Shown here piece by piece: positions 10,281 to 21,167 of a stretch of DNA of 64,000 nt. The notes below the pieces were generated by a model. That model worked only from the letters and a program-made list of their open reading frames with translations. It was not told the DNA's origin and did no database searches. Every line of letters begins with the position of its first letter. The first letter of the stretch is position 1. A program made the translations under genes and the position numbers. Source of the stretch: Stomoxys calcitrans (taxonomy: Eukaryota > Arthropoda > Insecta > Diptera > Muscidae); contig NC_081555.1 of NCBI RefSeq assembly GCF_963082655.1, forward strand, positions 94,866,914 to 94,930,913, given 5' to 3'.

Positions 10281-11720
10281 GGTTAGGAGCGGTTGGGGGC
10301 GAGCGTCGGATTTTGGAGCAAGCGGCTCGCCACAACGAGGGATACATGTGCAATCGCACAAAACCCATGCGGTTGGGGCGCTGGGCCAGTAACCCGCCCC
10401 AGGAAACTATGAGAGCTATTATAAGAAACAAGGGAATAGTGAAAACGGACCCCCCCCCACATTGACGTCCCATGCAAACGAAAAAAGGACCATGATTTGA
10501 GGATCTGCACCTGGAATGTCCGCACTCTTTACAGAGAAGGTGCAGTATACGCGCTGGCGGATGTATTAGAGAGAGCAAAGGTTCGCACCCGTTTGAGCAT
10601 GGCGAGGAAAGTACGATCTGACACTGCACGGAAGCTGGACATTGCAAAGTTGCAAACACAACAAATGGCAGCGGCATACTGCACTCGACTAACCCAACTT
10701 CTTGATGAAAGCACTTCTTGTTCCGATGATATAATGGCGCAGTGGCAAACTATTGCCCACTCCATGGAAAATGCCGCGAAATCCGTACTTAGGTACTGGA
10801 AGCTTCCTCCAAGAAACCCATGCTACGGCCAATAGTGTCGAGAAGCTACTGAAGCCAAGAATGCGGCTTATAGAGCAACCCTGCAATCAGTAGCAACGCG
10901 CCAGATGAAGAAGAGGTATCGGAAGAAAAGGAGAAAGGAGAAACGTCTATTCCGCAGAAAGAAAAAGAAAATGGAAAGACGTGAGTGTGAGCGAATTGAG
11001 ATGTACAGGAGTCAGAATGAAGTCCGGAAATTCTACCAAAGAATTTAACATCAAACCGATGGCTTTGGGGCAGGCACATCCTTCTGCAGAGAAAAAGAAG
11101 GAAATCTGGTAACTGACATAGATAACATGGTGAGGATATGGAAAGAACATTTTACCCAACTGCTAGTGTCCGATGTTGGCGGCGAAGAGGATACCGCAGA
11201 ACCAATCCCTGATGATGGTATAGAATGTTAACCCCCTAGTCAGAATGAGGTCCAAGTAGCAGTGACCCGACTTAAGAACAACAAGGCAGCAGGAGCCGAC
11301 GGGTTACCCGATGAACTGTTTAAGACCGGAGGCGACACACTGATTAGGCGTACGCATCAGCTTATCTGCGCAATCTGGCTAGAAGAACGCATACTCGATG
11401 ATTGGAACGTCAGCATACTATGTCCCGTACACAAGAAAGGAGACAAGACGGAATGTGCCAACTACAGAGAGATAAGTCTCCTCCCCCTCGCATACAATAT
11501 ACTCTCGAGCGTACTGTGTGAAAGATTAAAACCTAAAGCCAATGAGATAATTGGGCGCTATTAATGCCACCTTAGATCTGGTAAATCAACCCTGGACCGA
11601 AACTTCGTGTTAGAGTTTTTAGAATGAGCGCAGAAGATCGAGGCGCTTGGAACGCTATTCCACGTTCGGCTATTGGAACAAATATTCTGTCATAGCCAAT
11701 TAAAGTAAAGTATTCGGCTA
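10281..11720 (+). pseudogene. RTE-like LINE with internal deletions
   Basis: A GC-rich 5' leader runs to about 10495. Then comes the start of an AP-endonuclease domain, RICTWNVRTLYREGAVYALA (about 10500-10560). It jumps directly into the linker before the RT (TRLTQLLDES) and a basic stretch (about 10900-10990). RT motifs follow: LKNNKAAGADGLPDELFK (about 11268-11320), WNVSILCPVHKKGDKTECAN and YREISLLPLAYNILSSVL. At about 11615 the RT text joins the element's 3' end (GAATGAGCGCAGAAGATCG to GCCAATTAAAGTAAAGTA), skipping the YxDD half. The 3' end recurs at 17700-17795 and 34177-34252. Deletions and stops make it dead. The RTE/BovB-like call rests on the YRGISLL-type motif and the QRLRWLGHVVRM tail at 17565. 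Confidence 0.8.
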
Positions 11721-12420
11721 CGCATAAGAATCCCGGTGGGATTTTACCGCTTGCACTGCTGATATCGATGACTGCATACGTCGGCTCGTCTCTGTTGTGT
11801 TTCCTTGGCACTTTGGCATAAGAGGGCGGCTCCTTACCTTGTTTTAGCGATAACCTTTCCCTTCCGAGATGGCTATGGCGTCCTTTTGGAAGCCACAGAC
11901 ATCCATCCATAGGATATTCTTCTTAGAGGTCAGGATAGATATTGTAAATCTCTATTAGGATTTTTGAGCACTATCCAGCAAAAAAAAGAATTTCGGAAAT
12001 CGGATGCAGAGGTGGTCAACTTCAAGACTCCGCCAAGAGGTGCCTAGACCGATTCTATCCCACAAGGCGATGGTGCATACTCCTCGGTCTTTATCGTCGT
12101 GGCCCGGATTGCTTTCTCTCGTCTTCTTGTGAGCTTAGCAGAGCCTTCGCTAACTATTGTCGTCATCCCGCTGTCTTCATCTTTCGATTTGGGTGCGATA
12201 ACTTTTACTTAGACATTTTCGCTGTCTGAATCGGAAGCACCACCTTTACTTAAGGGCTGGGGACGAATTCGTTAGTCTGACGACTGGTCGACGTTTGAAG
12301 CATTACTCCGGACTATTGGTGCCAAGGCGCCCACACCTATAGGAGGGCGAACAACATACTACGCGCTTTTACCACCACCGCAGCTGTTGGGTCTTTGAAG
12401 TCCATACTCCTGTAAGACTT
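11720..12420 (-). pseudogene. LINE ORF1 (gag-like) fragment, reverse orientation
   Basis: On the minus strand, 12060-12260 matches 58330-58540 and 35960-36080 (shared text AGCTCACAAGAAGACGAGAG). The part at 11720-11900 matches 36400-36530 (shared KEPPSYAKVPRKHNRDE). A small repeat at about 11940-11995 interrupts the two. The polar, charged text followed by a conserved mid-region suits a LINE ORF1 nucleic-acid-binding protein. That function is inferred only from its place beside LINE ORF2 pieces. Confidence 0.6.
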
Positions 12421-12439
12421 TAAAATGATTACGTAATTG

Positions 12440-13065
12440 TAAACATGTCCACTCTATTCGATGGTCTTTATCCTTACGAAACAAAATTTTCTATTGAAAT
12501 AAAACAAATCTGCAATAATCACGATTTCGTCCCAAAGGACGGGGGCTCATCAGATTGCTGTGCCACCAAAAGATTACATGCTTCCACCTACTCACTGATT
12601 AGTGAGCCGTGCAATGGTAGAAGAATACTCTTCGAATGAAACGTTGCGTCTCATGAGACAATCCTTTCTTATGCGCAGTAAGAAAAATATCAAAAACCAA
12701 CAACTAACATCTCTTCAAAAAGACATCTAACATCAACAACACACGCAAAGCCAAAACTTGTTATCCAGACTGCAGCTACATATTTTTCGACGACGCATTT
12801 ATTCGTTTTGCTCTTCTTTTGTTTGGTCGCAAAGTTATATAATATTGTTGTTAGATTCATTCATCATGCTACTCACTAGTCAGTAAGCAGCATGTAATCT
12901 TTTGGTGTCATATCAATCTGATGAGCCCTCTGGCAAAGGGCGAAATCACGGTCATTGCAGCCCGCCCTCAATACATTTAACATACTACGTTGGGTTTTTG
13001 TTGTTTTGTTTTTCTATTTGAAGTAGAAGGAAAAATAAATAAAGACCATTGGTCTATGATGGATA
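12440..13065. repeat. Long imperfect inverted repeat (unknown family)
   Basis: The arm at about 12509-12606 and the complement of about 12879-12964 share GGGCTCATCAGATTG and ACCAAAAGATTACATGCT at similar spacing. Weaker similarity reaches ATGGTCTTTAT (12470) and its partner near 13045. The spacer of about 270 bp has no recognised gene. This could be a foldback transposon or two inverted copies of an unknown repeat. No target duplication was identified. Confidence 0.6.
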
Positions 13066-14184
13066 AATCAAACAGCGAAATTAAATTTTAAAAAAATTTT
13101 CTATACAAATCAAATGTTGAGAAATTTTTCTGCAAGAAAAAATGCAGACAAAGTCTTCTGTAAAAGTAAAATTTTTACAACATTTTCTTGTTTTTGAGCT
13201 TACTTTTTCCGTATTAAATCCTAAATAATTCTTTTAAAGCTTTTCGCCTGAATTGGCTATTTGAGCCACAATGAGCTTGATTATGATGTAGAGCAACATC
13301 AAAGAAATCGTTGCCTTAGGCAAGGTACCACAACTTGGTTAAGTGCAACGTCAACGTTTCTCATTGTGCCAGAAAAGTTTTTATTGTTGAGAGGGCCAAG
13401 CTAAGAAAAAAAAAACAGAAACACTCGGCAAATGCCAAGAAGGCAATTCAATGTCCATGAAGAAATAAGAAACAGTTGAAAGTATATTAAGAACATTTCT
13501 GGTCCACTTTTTCTCTCAGCAGGAAGCGATTATTCAATTTAGTTACGTTTTAGGTTACTTTTTTCAAGTTGAGCCTCCTAAAAATATGTAAAAAAATCCA
13601 ACTGTGATGTAGGGCGAATATAATTGCAAAAGTATATGAATAATTTAAACTGCAGTCAAGCGTGTAATATATGACGAAAATGCAAAGAAACAAAAAACCC
13701 AACAAGCATTGAATGTGAAATGTGGTTGACTTGCTTTTGCTTTGAACTAAAAACAACAAAAAATTTAAAAAGAAACAACAAAAACATGTGCAACATACAT
13801 GGGAATTATAGTAGCTGTCATGTGAACAGCTTTTTTTCAGAGGTTTCTCGTTTCTGGTTCTGGTCCTACTCGCTGAGTTGGGTTAATATAAATGTCATGT
13901 TTTATTAATTTTGTGGAAATTCATTAGGGGTTTTGTGAATTTATGTATGTGTCTGCTTAGCATTAAAATTGTAATTGTTGGGATTTTTATTTGAATTGAG
14001 AGCATACTTTTAGGCTTTGTATGGCATTAGAATGTATTGCATATTTAAGGTTGCTGAATATTAATAAATAATACTATTATTGTGTGGAAACAAATGGATT
14101 CTATCCATACGTATGCCAGGCAAAGTAAGTACACCAAGCAACCACAATAAGTGGAAAGTTCCGTCGAGGAAGTATATCTGCTTT
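13066..14184. other. Single-copy AT-rich DNA
   Basis: No gene recognised. ORFs 13550-13759 and 13720-13908 are short and lack domains. A copy of the recurrent motif, reverse orientation, lies at 14002-14014. Confidence 0.5.
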
Positions 14185-14815
14185 GTGTGTGTCCCGTATT
14201 GGCAGTTTTATTTCTTTGAGAACTTGTTAAGAAATGCTTCAACGGTAAAAACTAGAAGACATCTTCCTTCACCTGTCCCTATGGTATCACAGTGGATGAA
14301 TGCCTGTAGATGACATGTAAGCTAAGTTTTTAGGACCAGGCCTGATGGACTACGAATGGTAGATGGTCACAAAGAGTGGACTGTGAGCATTCCAAAACTA
14401 TGTGGCCTAATCTAAACTTGAAGAGGTCTACTGATTTGCTGTCATTGGCTAGAACAGACGTCTCAATCATTGTGTTCGTCATGACAGGTCTGCCTAATCA
14501 GAAAACATGCTGACAGACTGAAGGTTGCCAGCAACGACTTTTACAGAAGCTGTAGGGACATCGAGGAAGAAGAGACCAAAGAAGAAGGAAGAAAAAACTG
14601 TCCCGCACTAGCAGTTAGAAGCAGTTCCACTTTAGGTTCTCATTTCTTTGAGAACCTGTCTGATTTAGCGGATGTGAACATTCGCAAGTTTTTGGGCTTT
14701 TCAAAGCGATCTGGATGGTTCAACGGTGGGAATTAGAAGGCATCTTCCTTCTTCTGTTCTTGTGGTATCACAATGGACGAAAACGTCTAAGTGAGTCTGA
14801 TGGCAGACTGCTACA
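14185..14815 (+). pseudogene. Two joined LINE-C 3' fragments
   Basis: 14185-14303 is a 3' end (text for CVC then a 3' UTR with ATCTTCCTTCACCTGTCCCT). It is directly followed by a second, longer LINE-C 3' part from 14304 with the same tail at 14717-14815. The longer part corresponds to the region downstream of RNase H and the knuckle, with several stops. Two tails head-to-tail suggest insertion next to, or recombination with, an older copy. Confidence 0.75.
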
Positions 14816-14839
14816 AATTCGAACCCTTTCCTTGGCGTG

Positions 14840-16400
14840 CGAGTCTTCTACGTGGTGACGTACCCGTAGACAACGTATTTCAGTTTTACCAGTGTCGTGT
14901 GATTCTCCTTACGAGGTGACGTACCCGTAGGCAGCGTAATCTCGATTTTTCTCATGTCGTGCGAGTCTTCTTATGTGGTGACGTACCCGTAGGCAACGTA
15001 AACTCGATTCTTCTCATGTCGTGCGAGTCTTCTTATGTGGTGACGTACCCGATGGCAGCGTAAACTCTATTCTTCTCCTGCCGTGCGAGTCTTCTTACGT
15101 GGTTACGTACCCGCAAGCAACGTAAACTCGATCCTTTGCATACCGTGCGAGCCTTTTTACGTTGTGGCGTACCCGTAACCAACGTAAACTCGATTCTTCT
15201 ACCGCCGTGCGAGTCTTCTTTTGTGGTGACGTACCTTTAAGCAACCTAAACTTGATTCTCCCTGTGTCCCCGAGTGTTCTAACGTGGTGACGTACCGGTA
15301 AGCAACATATGATCGAGCCGTGTGAGCCTTCTTACGTGTTGACGTACCCGTAAGCATTCTTAGCCTTGATTCTTCTCGTATCTTTTTACGGGGTGACGCA
15401 ACCGTGAGCAACATATCATTGATTCTCTCCGTGTTTCGAGTCTTCTTGCGTGGTGACGTACTCGTAAGCACCCTAATACCGATTTTTCTCGTGTCCACTT
15501 ACGTGGTGAAGCACCCGTGAGCAACATATCATTGATTCCCGCCTTTTTCGAGTCTTCTCAAGTGGTGAAGTACCCATAAGCACCCTTACACATATTCTTC
15601 TCGTGTCTTCTTACGTGGTGACGCACCCGTTAGCAACTTACCTTTGATTCTCTTCGTGTTTCGAGTCTTCTTGCGTGGTTAAATATCCGCGAGCGCCGTA
15701 ACAACGATTCTTCTCGTGTCTTCTTACGTAGTGACGCACCCGTGAGCAACATACCATTGATTCCCACCGTGTTTCGAATCTTTATGCGTATTAACGTTCC
15801 TAACCTAACCTACGCGAAAGCACCCTAACACCGATTCTATTCTCGTGTTCGCTTACGTGGTCACGCACCCGCGAGCAACATACCATTAACTATCCCCGTG
15901 TTTCGAGTCTTCTCGTGTGGTGACATACCCATTAGTACCTTAACACATATTCTTCTCGTGTATTCTTACATGGTGACGCATCAGTGAGCAACCTGTCATT
16001 GAATCTCTCCGTGCTTCGAGTCTTCTGGCATGGGCACCCTTACATCGATTCTTCTCGTGTCTTCTTACGTAATGACGCACCCGTGAGCATCATACCATTG
16101 ATTACCGTCGTGTTTCGAGTCTTTCTGACGTATCCGTAAGCACCCAAACACCGATTCTTCTCTTATCTCCTTTCGTGATGAGGGACCCGTGAGCAACATA
16201 CGGTTACGTACCCCTAAGCACCCTAACACCGATTCTTCTATTGTAGTGAGGTACCCGTGAGCGACCTACTACCGATTCTAGGCATCTCCGAGGCTTCTTT
16301 CGTGGTGACGTACCCGTAAACTTGCCTGTCGTTGATTCTTCTTGGGTATTAGAATCTTCCTACGAGGAGACGTACCAGTAGGCAAAGTAGTCCAGCCATT
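14840..16400. repeat. Minisatellite: 62-bp units passing into a 113-bp dimer
   Basis: The anchor GTGACG(T/C)A occurs at 14855, 14916, 14978, 15040, 15102, 15164, 15226 and 15287: period 61-62 bp. From about 15393 the anchors fall at 15393, 15453, 15506, 15565, 15618, 15678 and 15731, alternating about 60 and 53 bp, a 113-bp dimer. Dimer half 1 reads CACCCGTGAGCAACATA, half 2 TACCCGTAAGCACCCTAACA. The array decays towards 16400. The ORF at 15199-15498 (-) is repeat read-through. Confidence 0.9.
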
Positions 16401-16410
16401 TCAGCAATTT

Positions 16411-16470
16411 TTCGGCACCGTACCGGCATAAACTTGATTCTTCGGCACCGTACCGGCATAAACTTGATTC
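16411..16470. repeat. Perfect 30-bp tandem duplication
   Basis: 16411-16440 and 16441-16470 are identical (each starts TTCGGCACCG and ends AACTTGATTC). A third, partial similarity (CTTGATTCTTCCGG) follows. It lies at the decayed edge of the minisatellite. Confidence 0.95.
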
Positions 16471-16780
16471 TTCCGGTGCCCGATGAGCCATCTTACGTAA
16501 TGCCAAGACCATTCATGCATTCCTACGAGGCAATATGCCGAAAGCGACGGACCAATCGCTGCTTACATTTGTGTGACACTTGACGAGACCCCTAGACTTA
16601 GCCTGAACATATACACGACCCATTCCCCGTTCCTGACCTCAACGACCCTTGGCCCCTACGCCTCGAAGGACACGCCCTCAACTACCAGACGAAGTGCTGT
16701 ACCTGGTCACGTCTGCCAGCCAGTAGTTCCTTGAGAAACCGCCAAGCCAGAAGCTTTCGGGCGGACTCTCCCCCGTAACC
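16471..16780. other. GC-richer segment, nothing recognised
   Basis: A stretch of noticeably higher GC than the islands, between the minisatellite and a tandem array. No domain was identified in any frame. Confidence 0.4.
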
Positions 16781-17490
16781 CCAAACACACCACCCAAAAT
16801 TAAGAGTGATAAGGACAATATAGGAATCATATGAAAGGTATTGAAGAGTAGAATACGAATATGGTATTAAAATTTGGGTCCAAACACCCAAAAAGTCGCC
16901 CTATCCCCAAAACACCTCCAAGCAGACAAATTGAACGCTCATATCAATATGGGTCTCAAATGAAAGGTATTCGGGAGTAGATTACGAATCTGGCATATAA
17001 AATCAGGTCCAAGTATAGGGGATCACCCCACCCACCAATGACGACCATATGGGATTGGGTTTGTTTGTTCGTTCCGTATGGACTCAAAAAAGGGAGAACC
17101 GATTTTCACAGATAGTTTAGTTTGGTCCGTAAGGAAACATAGGCTTTATAATTTTTCAATATAGGAAGAGGGGAGGACCCTCCCCCTCACCCCAAAAACA
17201 CCATCCAAAATCAGTAGTAAACCGATCAGAGCAATATGGATATCAAACGAAAGGTATTGTAGAGTAGAATACGAGTATGGTAACAAAATTTGAGTCTAGG
17301 TACCCCTCGGGCTACCCTAATCCCAAAACTCTCCCAAACAGCCATATTTTACTTTCATGCCAATATGGGACTCAAATGAAAGGTATTCGGGAGTAGATTA
17401 CGGATATGGCAAAAAAATTAAGTCAAAGTAATGGGTGGTTTCCCGACCCTCAAAAACTCCCCAAATGGGTATATAAGCCGACCATGGCTA
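16781..17490 (+). mobile_element. Array element, ~131-bp class (two partial copies)
   Basis: Repeats of the phrase ATATGGG(A/T)CTCAAATGAAAG and GGGAGTAGATTACG. A junction near 17045 restarts the element with GTTCGTTCCGTATGGACTCA and GGACCCTCCCCCTCACCCC. The same leader begins the array at 30000 and, reversed, ends the one at 38880. No coding text. Confidence 0.7.
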
Positions 17491-17795
17491 TAGCGTTAAT
17501 GGAGAATATAGGCGACGTATGAACCACGAGCTGTATGACGACGATAGCATAGTTACACGCGTCAAAATACAACGGCTGCGTTGGCTAGGTCATGTTGTCA
17601 GAATGGATGAAGAAGCCCCAGCAAAAGAGTCTTTTTAAGGCAAACACGGTGGTACACTCAAACCGGGAAGATCAAAAGCCCGAAGAAACTTGGTGTCAGA
17701 GATTTTAGAATGAGCGCATAAGGATCGAGGCGCTTGGAACGCAATTCCACGTTCGGCTAGTGGAACAAATGTTCTTCATAGCCAATTCGAGTAAA
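17491..17795 (+). pseudogene. RTE-like LINE 3' end
   Basis: Frame text RRMNHELYDDDSIVTRVKIQ then RLRWLGHVVRMDEEAPAKES (about 17515-17635) is the typical C-terminal tail of RTE-like ORF2 proteins. It is followed by the same 3' UTR as at 11620-11720 (GAATGAGCGCATAAGGATCG, then GCCAATTCGAGTAAAGTA). The copy is 5'-truncated, with a stop soon after the tail motif. Confidence 0.8.
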
Positions 17796-17869
17796 GTAGG
17801 TAATATGGGGCTCATATAAAAAGTATTTGAGAGTTTAGCACAAAGCTTATATTTACTTTACACAAAAAA

Positions 17870-18106
17870 TTGGGTTGCCCAAAAAGTAATTGCGGATTTT
17901 TTAAAAGAAAGTTAATGCATTTTTATTAAAACTTAGAATGAACTTTAATCAAATATACTTTTTTACACTTTTTTTCTAAAGCAAGCTAAAAGTAACAGCT
18001 GATAACTGACAGAAGAAAGAATGCAATTACAACGCCACAAGCTGTGAAAAAAATTTGTCAACGCCGACTATATGAAAAATCCGCAATTACTTTTTGGGCA
18101 ACCCAA
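17870..18106 (+). mobile_element. Mariner-type MITE
   Basis: Full-length family member with both TTGGGTTGCCC termini. TA follows the right end, but the left flank reads AA, so the target duplication is mutated or rearranged. Confidence 0.9.
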
Positions 18107-18436
18107 TATTTTCTAAAAATAATTTTCCTTGTCAATATTCAGAGCTAGAAAAATTTCACAATTCTATTCAGCATATAGCAAATTCATCCACCATGTGACA
18201 CATTCCTATTATTGCTACACACTCATATTTGTTTTACTGTCTCCAAGCACCTCGTACAATGCCATTAGAAAAAACATAATATGGGCGCTTAAAGAATGTG
18301 TGATAAGCGGCTTCCATATAAGGAATGGGTGGCGACGGGTGGCGCACACACATTTTACCCATTATGGATAATTATTTTAAGAATTGTCCACATTCTATGT
18401 GGAAATGTTGAATATTCAAAAGGTGGACACTTTGTT
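18107..18436. other. Single-copy flank upstream of the tRNA gene
   Basis: AT-rich DNA with no recognised element. The ORF at 18129-18371 has no domain. No upstream promoter element is needed for a tRNA gene with internal boxes. Confidence 0.45.
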
Positions 18437-18507
18437 GGGGATATAGCTCAGTGGTAGAGCATTCGACTGCAGATCGAGAGGTCCCCGGTTCAAACCCGGG
18501 TGTCCCC
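18437..18507 (+). tRNA. tRNA-Cys (GCA)
   Basis: Full cloverleaf by inspection. The acceptor stem is GGGGATA with TGTCCCC (one T-G pair). The D stem is GCTC/GAGC with a 7-nt loop. The anticodon stem is TTCGA/TCGAG around loop CTGCAGA (anticodon GCA, 18469-18471). The variable loop is AGGTC, and the T stem is CCCGG/CCGGG around TTCAAAC. Box A (TAGCTCAGTGGTA) and box B (GGTTCAAACC, 18487-18496) are the internal RNA polymerase III promoter. There is no CCA at the end, as expected for a eukaryotic nuclear gene, and no intron. The first T run downstream is weak (near 18524). It is the only intact cellular gene seen. It sits in single-copy DNA, not in a SINE. Confidence 0.95.
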
Positions 18508-18714
18508 TTCATGTAATCGGAAATTTTAAATATTTTCTTAGTACTAGGATACTAGAATGAAAAATCCACATCACATTACGATATGAGTGATAAAAAACCC
18601 TGTATATAGTTAAGGTATATCTTCTTAAAGTTGAAGAACTTGGAACAAGTCAATTGGAGCCTAAAATATGGTCAATATGCTTAACTGGCTATTTAAGGTA
18701 TTCATAATTCCATT

Positions 18715-19550
18715 CATTTCAGCCATGCCTCAGTCCGTGCGAATAGTTACCATACACAGGTAAATATTTCGCTGTTGATATAGGCATCGATTCGATTATT
18801 CGATTAGATTTTACTCTCTGACTAGTATGAAAAATCTTTTTGAAATTATTGGACAACCAGTAGTACCTACCATAATAACATTGAAGTAATAGCTGCCACC
18901 CCTCGCGATGGTATGACCTACTCCTATCCTCCATCCATTTTCCCATTCTCCTTAAGTCTAAAAGCCACAGTGGCTGTGTCACATCTATCAAAATTGTCCT
19001 ATTGAGGAGAAGTGGTGCGTCAAAGTGATCCAACTTGAACCAAAAGATTTCAGTCTTCTCTGGGTTAACATTGGGATCTCAATTGGAGTCTACCCCAATC
19101 GTATGTCAAACGCTTTCGGCCCTTCTGTATGGCTGATTCGGATCCTTACCTCTTAGAAGTATTATAACATCGTCTGCATAGAAGATGGGTTCAAATCCGC
19201 CCTTAGTCAGCATCCGTAATAGGTTACATATGATAGTCACCCCATTGGAGTGGGGATGAAATGATCCCCTGTGGTTAGCCTTGTGTCATTTGAGACCCAA
19301 ATGAAGGTTGCTGTAACTAGGCTCTCAAAGACCCTAACTTTTAGTAGGAATCCACTTATTCAGCAAATAGTGAAGAAATTTAGAGAATCAAAGAAGACAC
19401 CAAAGATCCCATCGGCTATATACCGATGCCTGTTACGAAATTCCGATTTGCAACTATCGACGACTTTGACTAGATAGAAACTTTCCTCCCTGGCTTGTAA
19501 ATGCTGATCGCCACTTCTTTGTGCGCTCACAACAAATATGGCACACATCC
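18715..19550 (-). pseudogene. LINE reverse transcriptase fragment (YADD box)
   Basis: On the minus strand, in order: IFGVFFDSLNF-like text (about 19380-19420); a degenerate PQG-like block; then FEPIFYADDVIILLRGKDPN (about 19145-19200), which holds the RT catalytic YxDD; VNPEKTEIFWF (about 19035-19065); and a post-RT segment RRMGKWMEDRSRSYHR (about 18890-18950). That last segment resembles KTMGEWRGDRSYHR of LINE-A at about 36900. Several frameshifts. This is the part of a LINE that precedes RNase H, probably of the same clade as LINE-A. Confidence 0.8.
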
Positions 19551-19760
19551 CAAAACATTTGCCATTTTGAGGAATTGAAAGAGTTTATCAAATGGGGCTA
19601 AACGTACACATTGCGTCTTTAACTACAGTTCACTGTTGTCTTGTCCCAAGGTAAATTTCCTTACCTTCAATCCAATCCAATCCAATCACCTTCATCCCAA
19701 TCCGGACTTAATTACCAACTACAATATAGGAGTCCAAAGAAGGGTATAAGGGAGTAGAGT

Positions 19761-20262
19761 AAAAATTTGCCCATAAACAGTTCATTAAAGAACAGTGGCA
19801 AACTTCCCACATATCAGTGAATGCTGTCCGATTCAAGTTTGAGCTCAATGATAAAGGACCTGGTTTTTATATTGGGTTGCCCAAAAAGTAATTGCGGATT
19901 TTTTAAAAGAAAGTAAATGCATTTTTAATAAAACTAAGAATGAACTTTAATCAAATATACTTTTTTTACACTTTTTTTCTAAAGCAAGCTAAAAGTAACA
20001 GCTGATAACTGACAGAAGAAAGAATGAAATTACAGAGTCACAAGCTGTGAAAAAATTTGTCAACGCCGACTATATGAAAAATCCGCAATTACTTTTTGGG
20101 CAACCCAATAGTTTTTACATGGCATAGTACCTCACAAATGTAGTACCCCGCCAACATTAGGAGGGCATAACCACCACTTAAAATTATTCTTATGTTCTTC
20201 CCAGGATTTGAACCCATGCGTTTCGCATCATTGGCCAACTTTCTTACCTCTGCGCTTCAATG
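19761..20262 (-). mobile_element. tRNA-derived SINE split by a MITE
   Basis: Body part at 19761-19871 and head part at 20109-20262 form one reversed SINE copy. The tRNA-like head has GGATTTGAACCCATGCG (read on plus) and a decayed box A. A mariner MITE fills 19872-20108. Confidence 0.85.
19872..20108 (+). mobile_element. Mariner-type MITE inside a SINE, TA target duplication
   Basis: 237-bp full-length copy with TA at 19870-19871 and 20109-20110. It is nearly the family consensus (one AATGAAATT variant internally). Confidence 0.93.
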
Positions 20263-20332
20263 ACACGACTTCGATATCTACATTGGGGGCGAAATGTCCC
20301 CATCTTAAAATTCTACCAAAACAGAACTTATA

Positions 20333-20930
20333 AAGGGTGATTTTTTTGAGGTTAGGATTTTCATGCATTAGTATTTGACAGATCACGTGGGATTTCAGAC
20401 ATGGTGTCAAAGAGAAAGATGCTCAGTATGCTTTGACATTTCATCATGAATAGACTTACTAACGAGCAACGCTTGCAAATCATTGAATTTTATTACCAAA
20501 ATCAGTGTTCGGTTCGAAATGTGTTCATTCATGTGTTCAGCGATGAGGCTCATTTCTGGTTGAATGGCTACGTAAATAAGCAAAATTGCCGCATTTGGAG
20601 TGAAGAGCAACCAGAAGCCGTTCAAGAACTGCCCATGCATCCCGAAAAATGCACTGTTTGGTGTGGTTTGTACGCTGGTGGAATCATTGGACCGTATTTT
20701 TTCAAAGATGCTGTTGGACGCAACGTTACGGTGAATGAACACATTTCGAACCGAACACTGATTTTGGTAATAAAATTCAATGATTTGCAAGCGTTGCTCG
20801 TTAGTAAGTCTATTCATGATGAAATGTCAAAGCATACTGAGCATCTTTCTCTTTGACACCATGTCTGAAATCCCACGTGATCTGTCAAATACTAATGCAT
20901 GAAAATCCTAACCTCAAAAAAATCACCCTT
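20333..20930 (+). mobile_element. Mariner/Tc1-type deletion derivative with 199-bp inverted repeats
   Basis: 598-bp element flanked by TA. Left arm 20333-20531 and right arm 20732-20930 are perfect inverted repeats as read. Each arm contains the transposase start (MNRLTNEQRLQIIEFYYQNQ), so the N-terminal helix-turn-helix-like region exists twice in opposite orientation. The unique core (20532-20731) encodes FSDEAHFWLNGYVNKQNCRI and WCGLYAGGIIGPYFF. That is the first catalytic Asp region of an IS630/Tc1/mariner DDE transposase; the second and third acidic regions are deleted. The ORFs at 20446-20856 (+) and 20407-20817 (-) share both ends because of the palindrome. Non-autonomous and probably young. 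Confidence 0.88.
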
Positions 20931-21167
20931 TATATCGACCATTGCATTATAGGGCTCCAATAAAAGATATATGAACGTTAAAGAGGGCGCTGCGGAGCGG
21001 GCCCGATTCGTTTTCTATAAAATGAAGAATTTTGAGAAAAAAAAATCTATAAAAAACGCATTATATATCTAAAAAATATTTTTCATATAAAATATCTTGG
21101 TTGCTAATCTTTTTCACACAACTTTTAATTTTTCACAAAATAATTCGTAAGTTTTCCCAGTTTTCTT

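Noticed and set aside
15199..15498. Basic 99-residue ORF with SPRKK-like repeats
   Set aside because: Lies entirely in the minisatellite; the repeated peptide follows the DNA repeat and breaks in frame as units change length.
14840..16400. CRISPR-like spacing of repeats
   Set aside because: Units are contiguous and diverge throughout with no unique spacers, and the DNA is clearly from an animal.
20407..20817. Two separate transposase genes on opposite strands
   Set aside because: The minus-strand ORF only repeats the N-terminus because of the 199-bp inverted repeats; the core reads as transposase on plus only.
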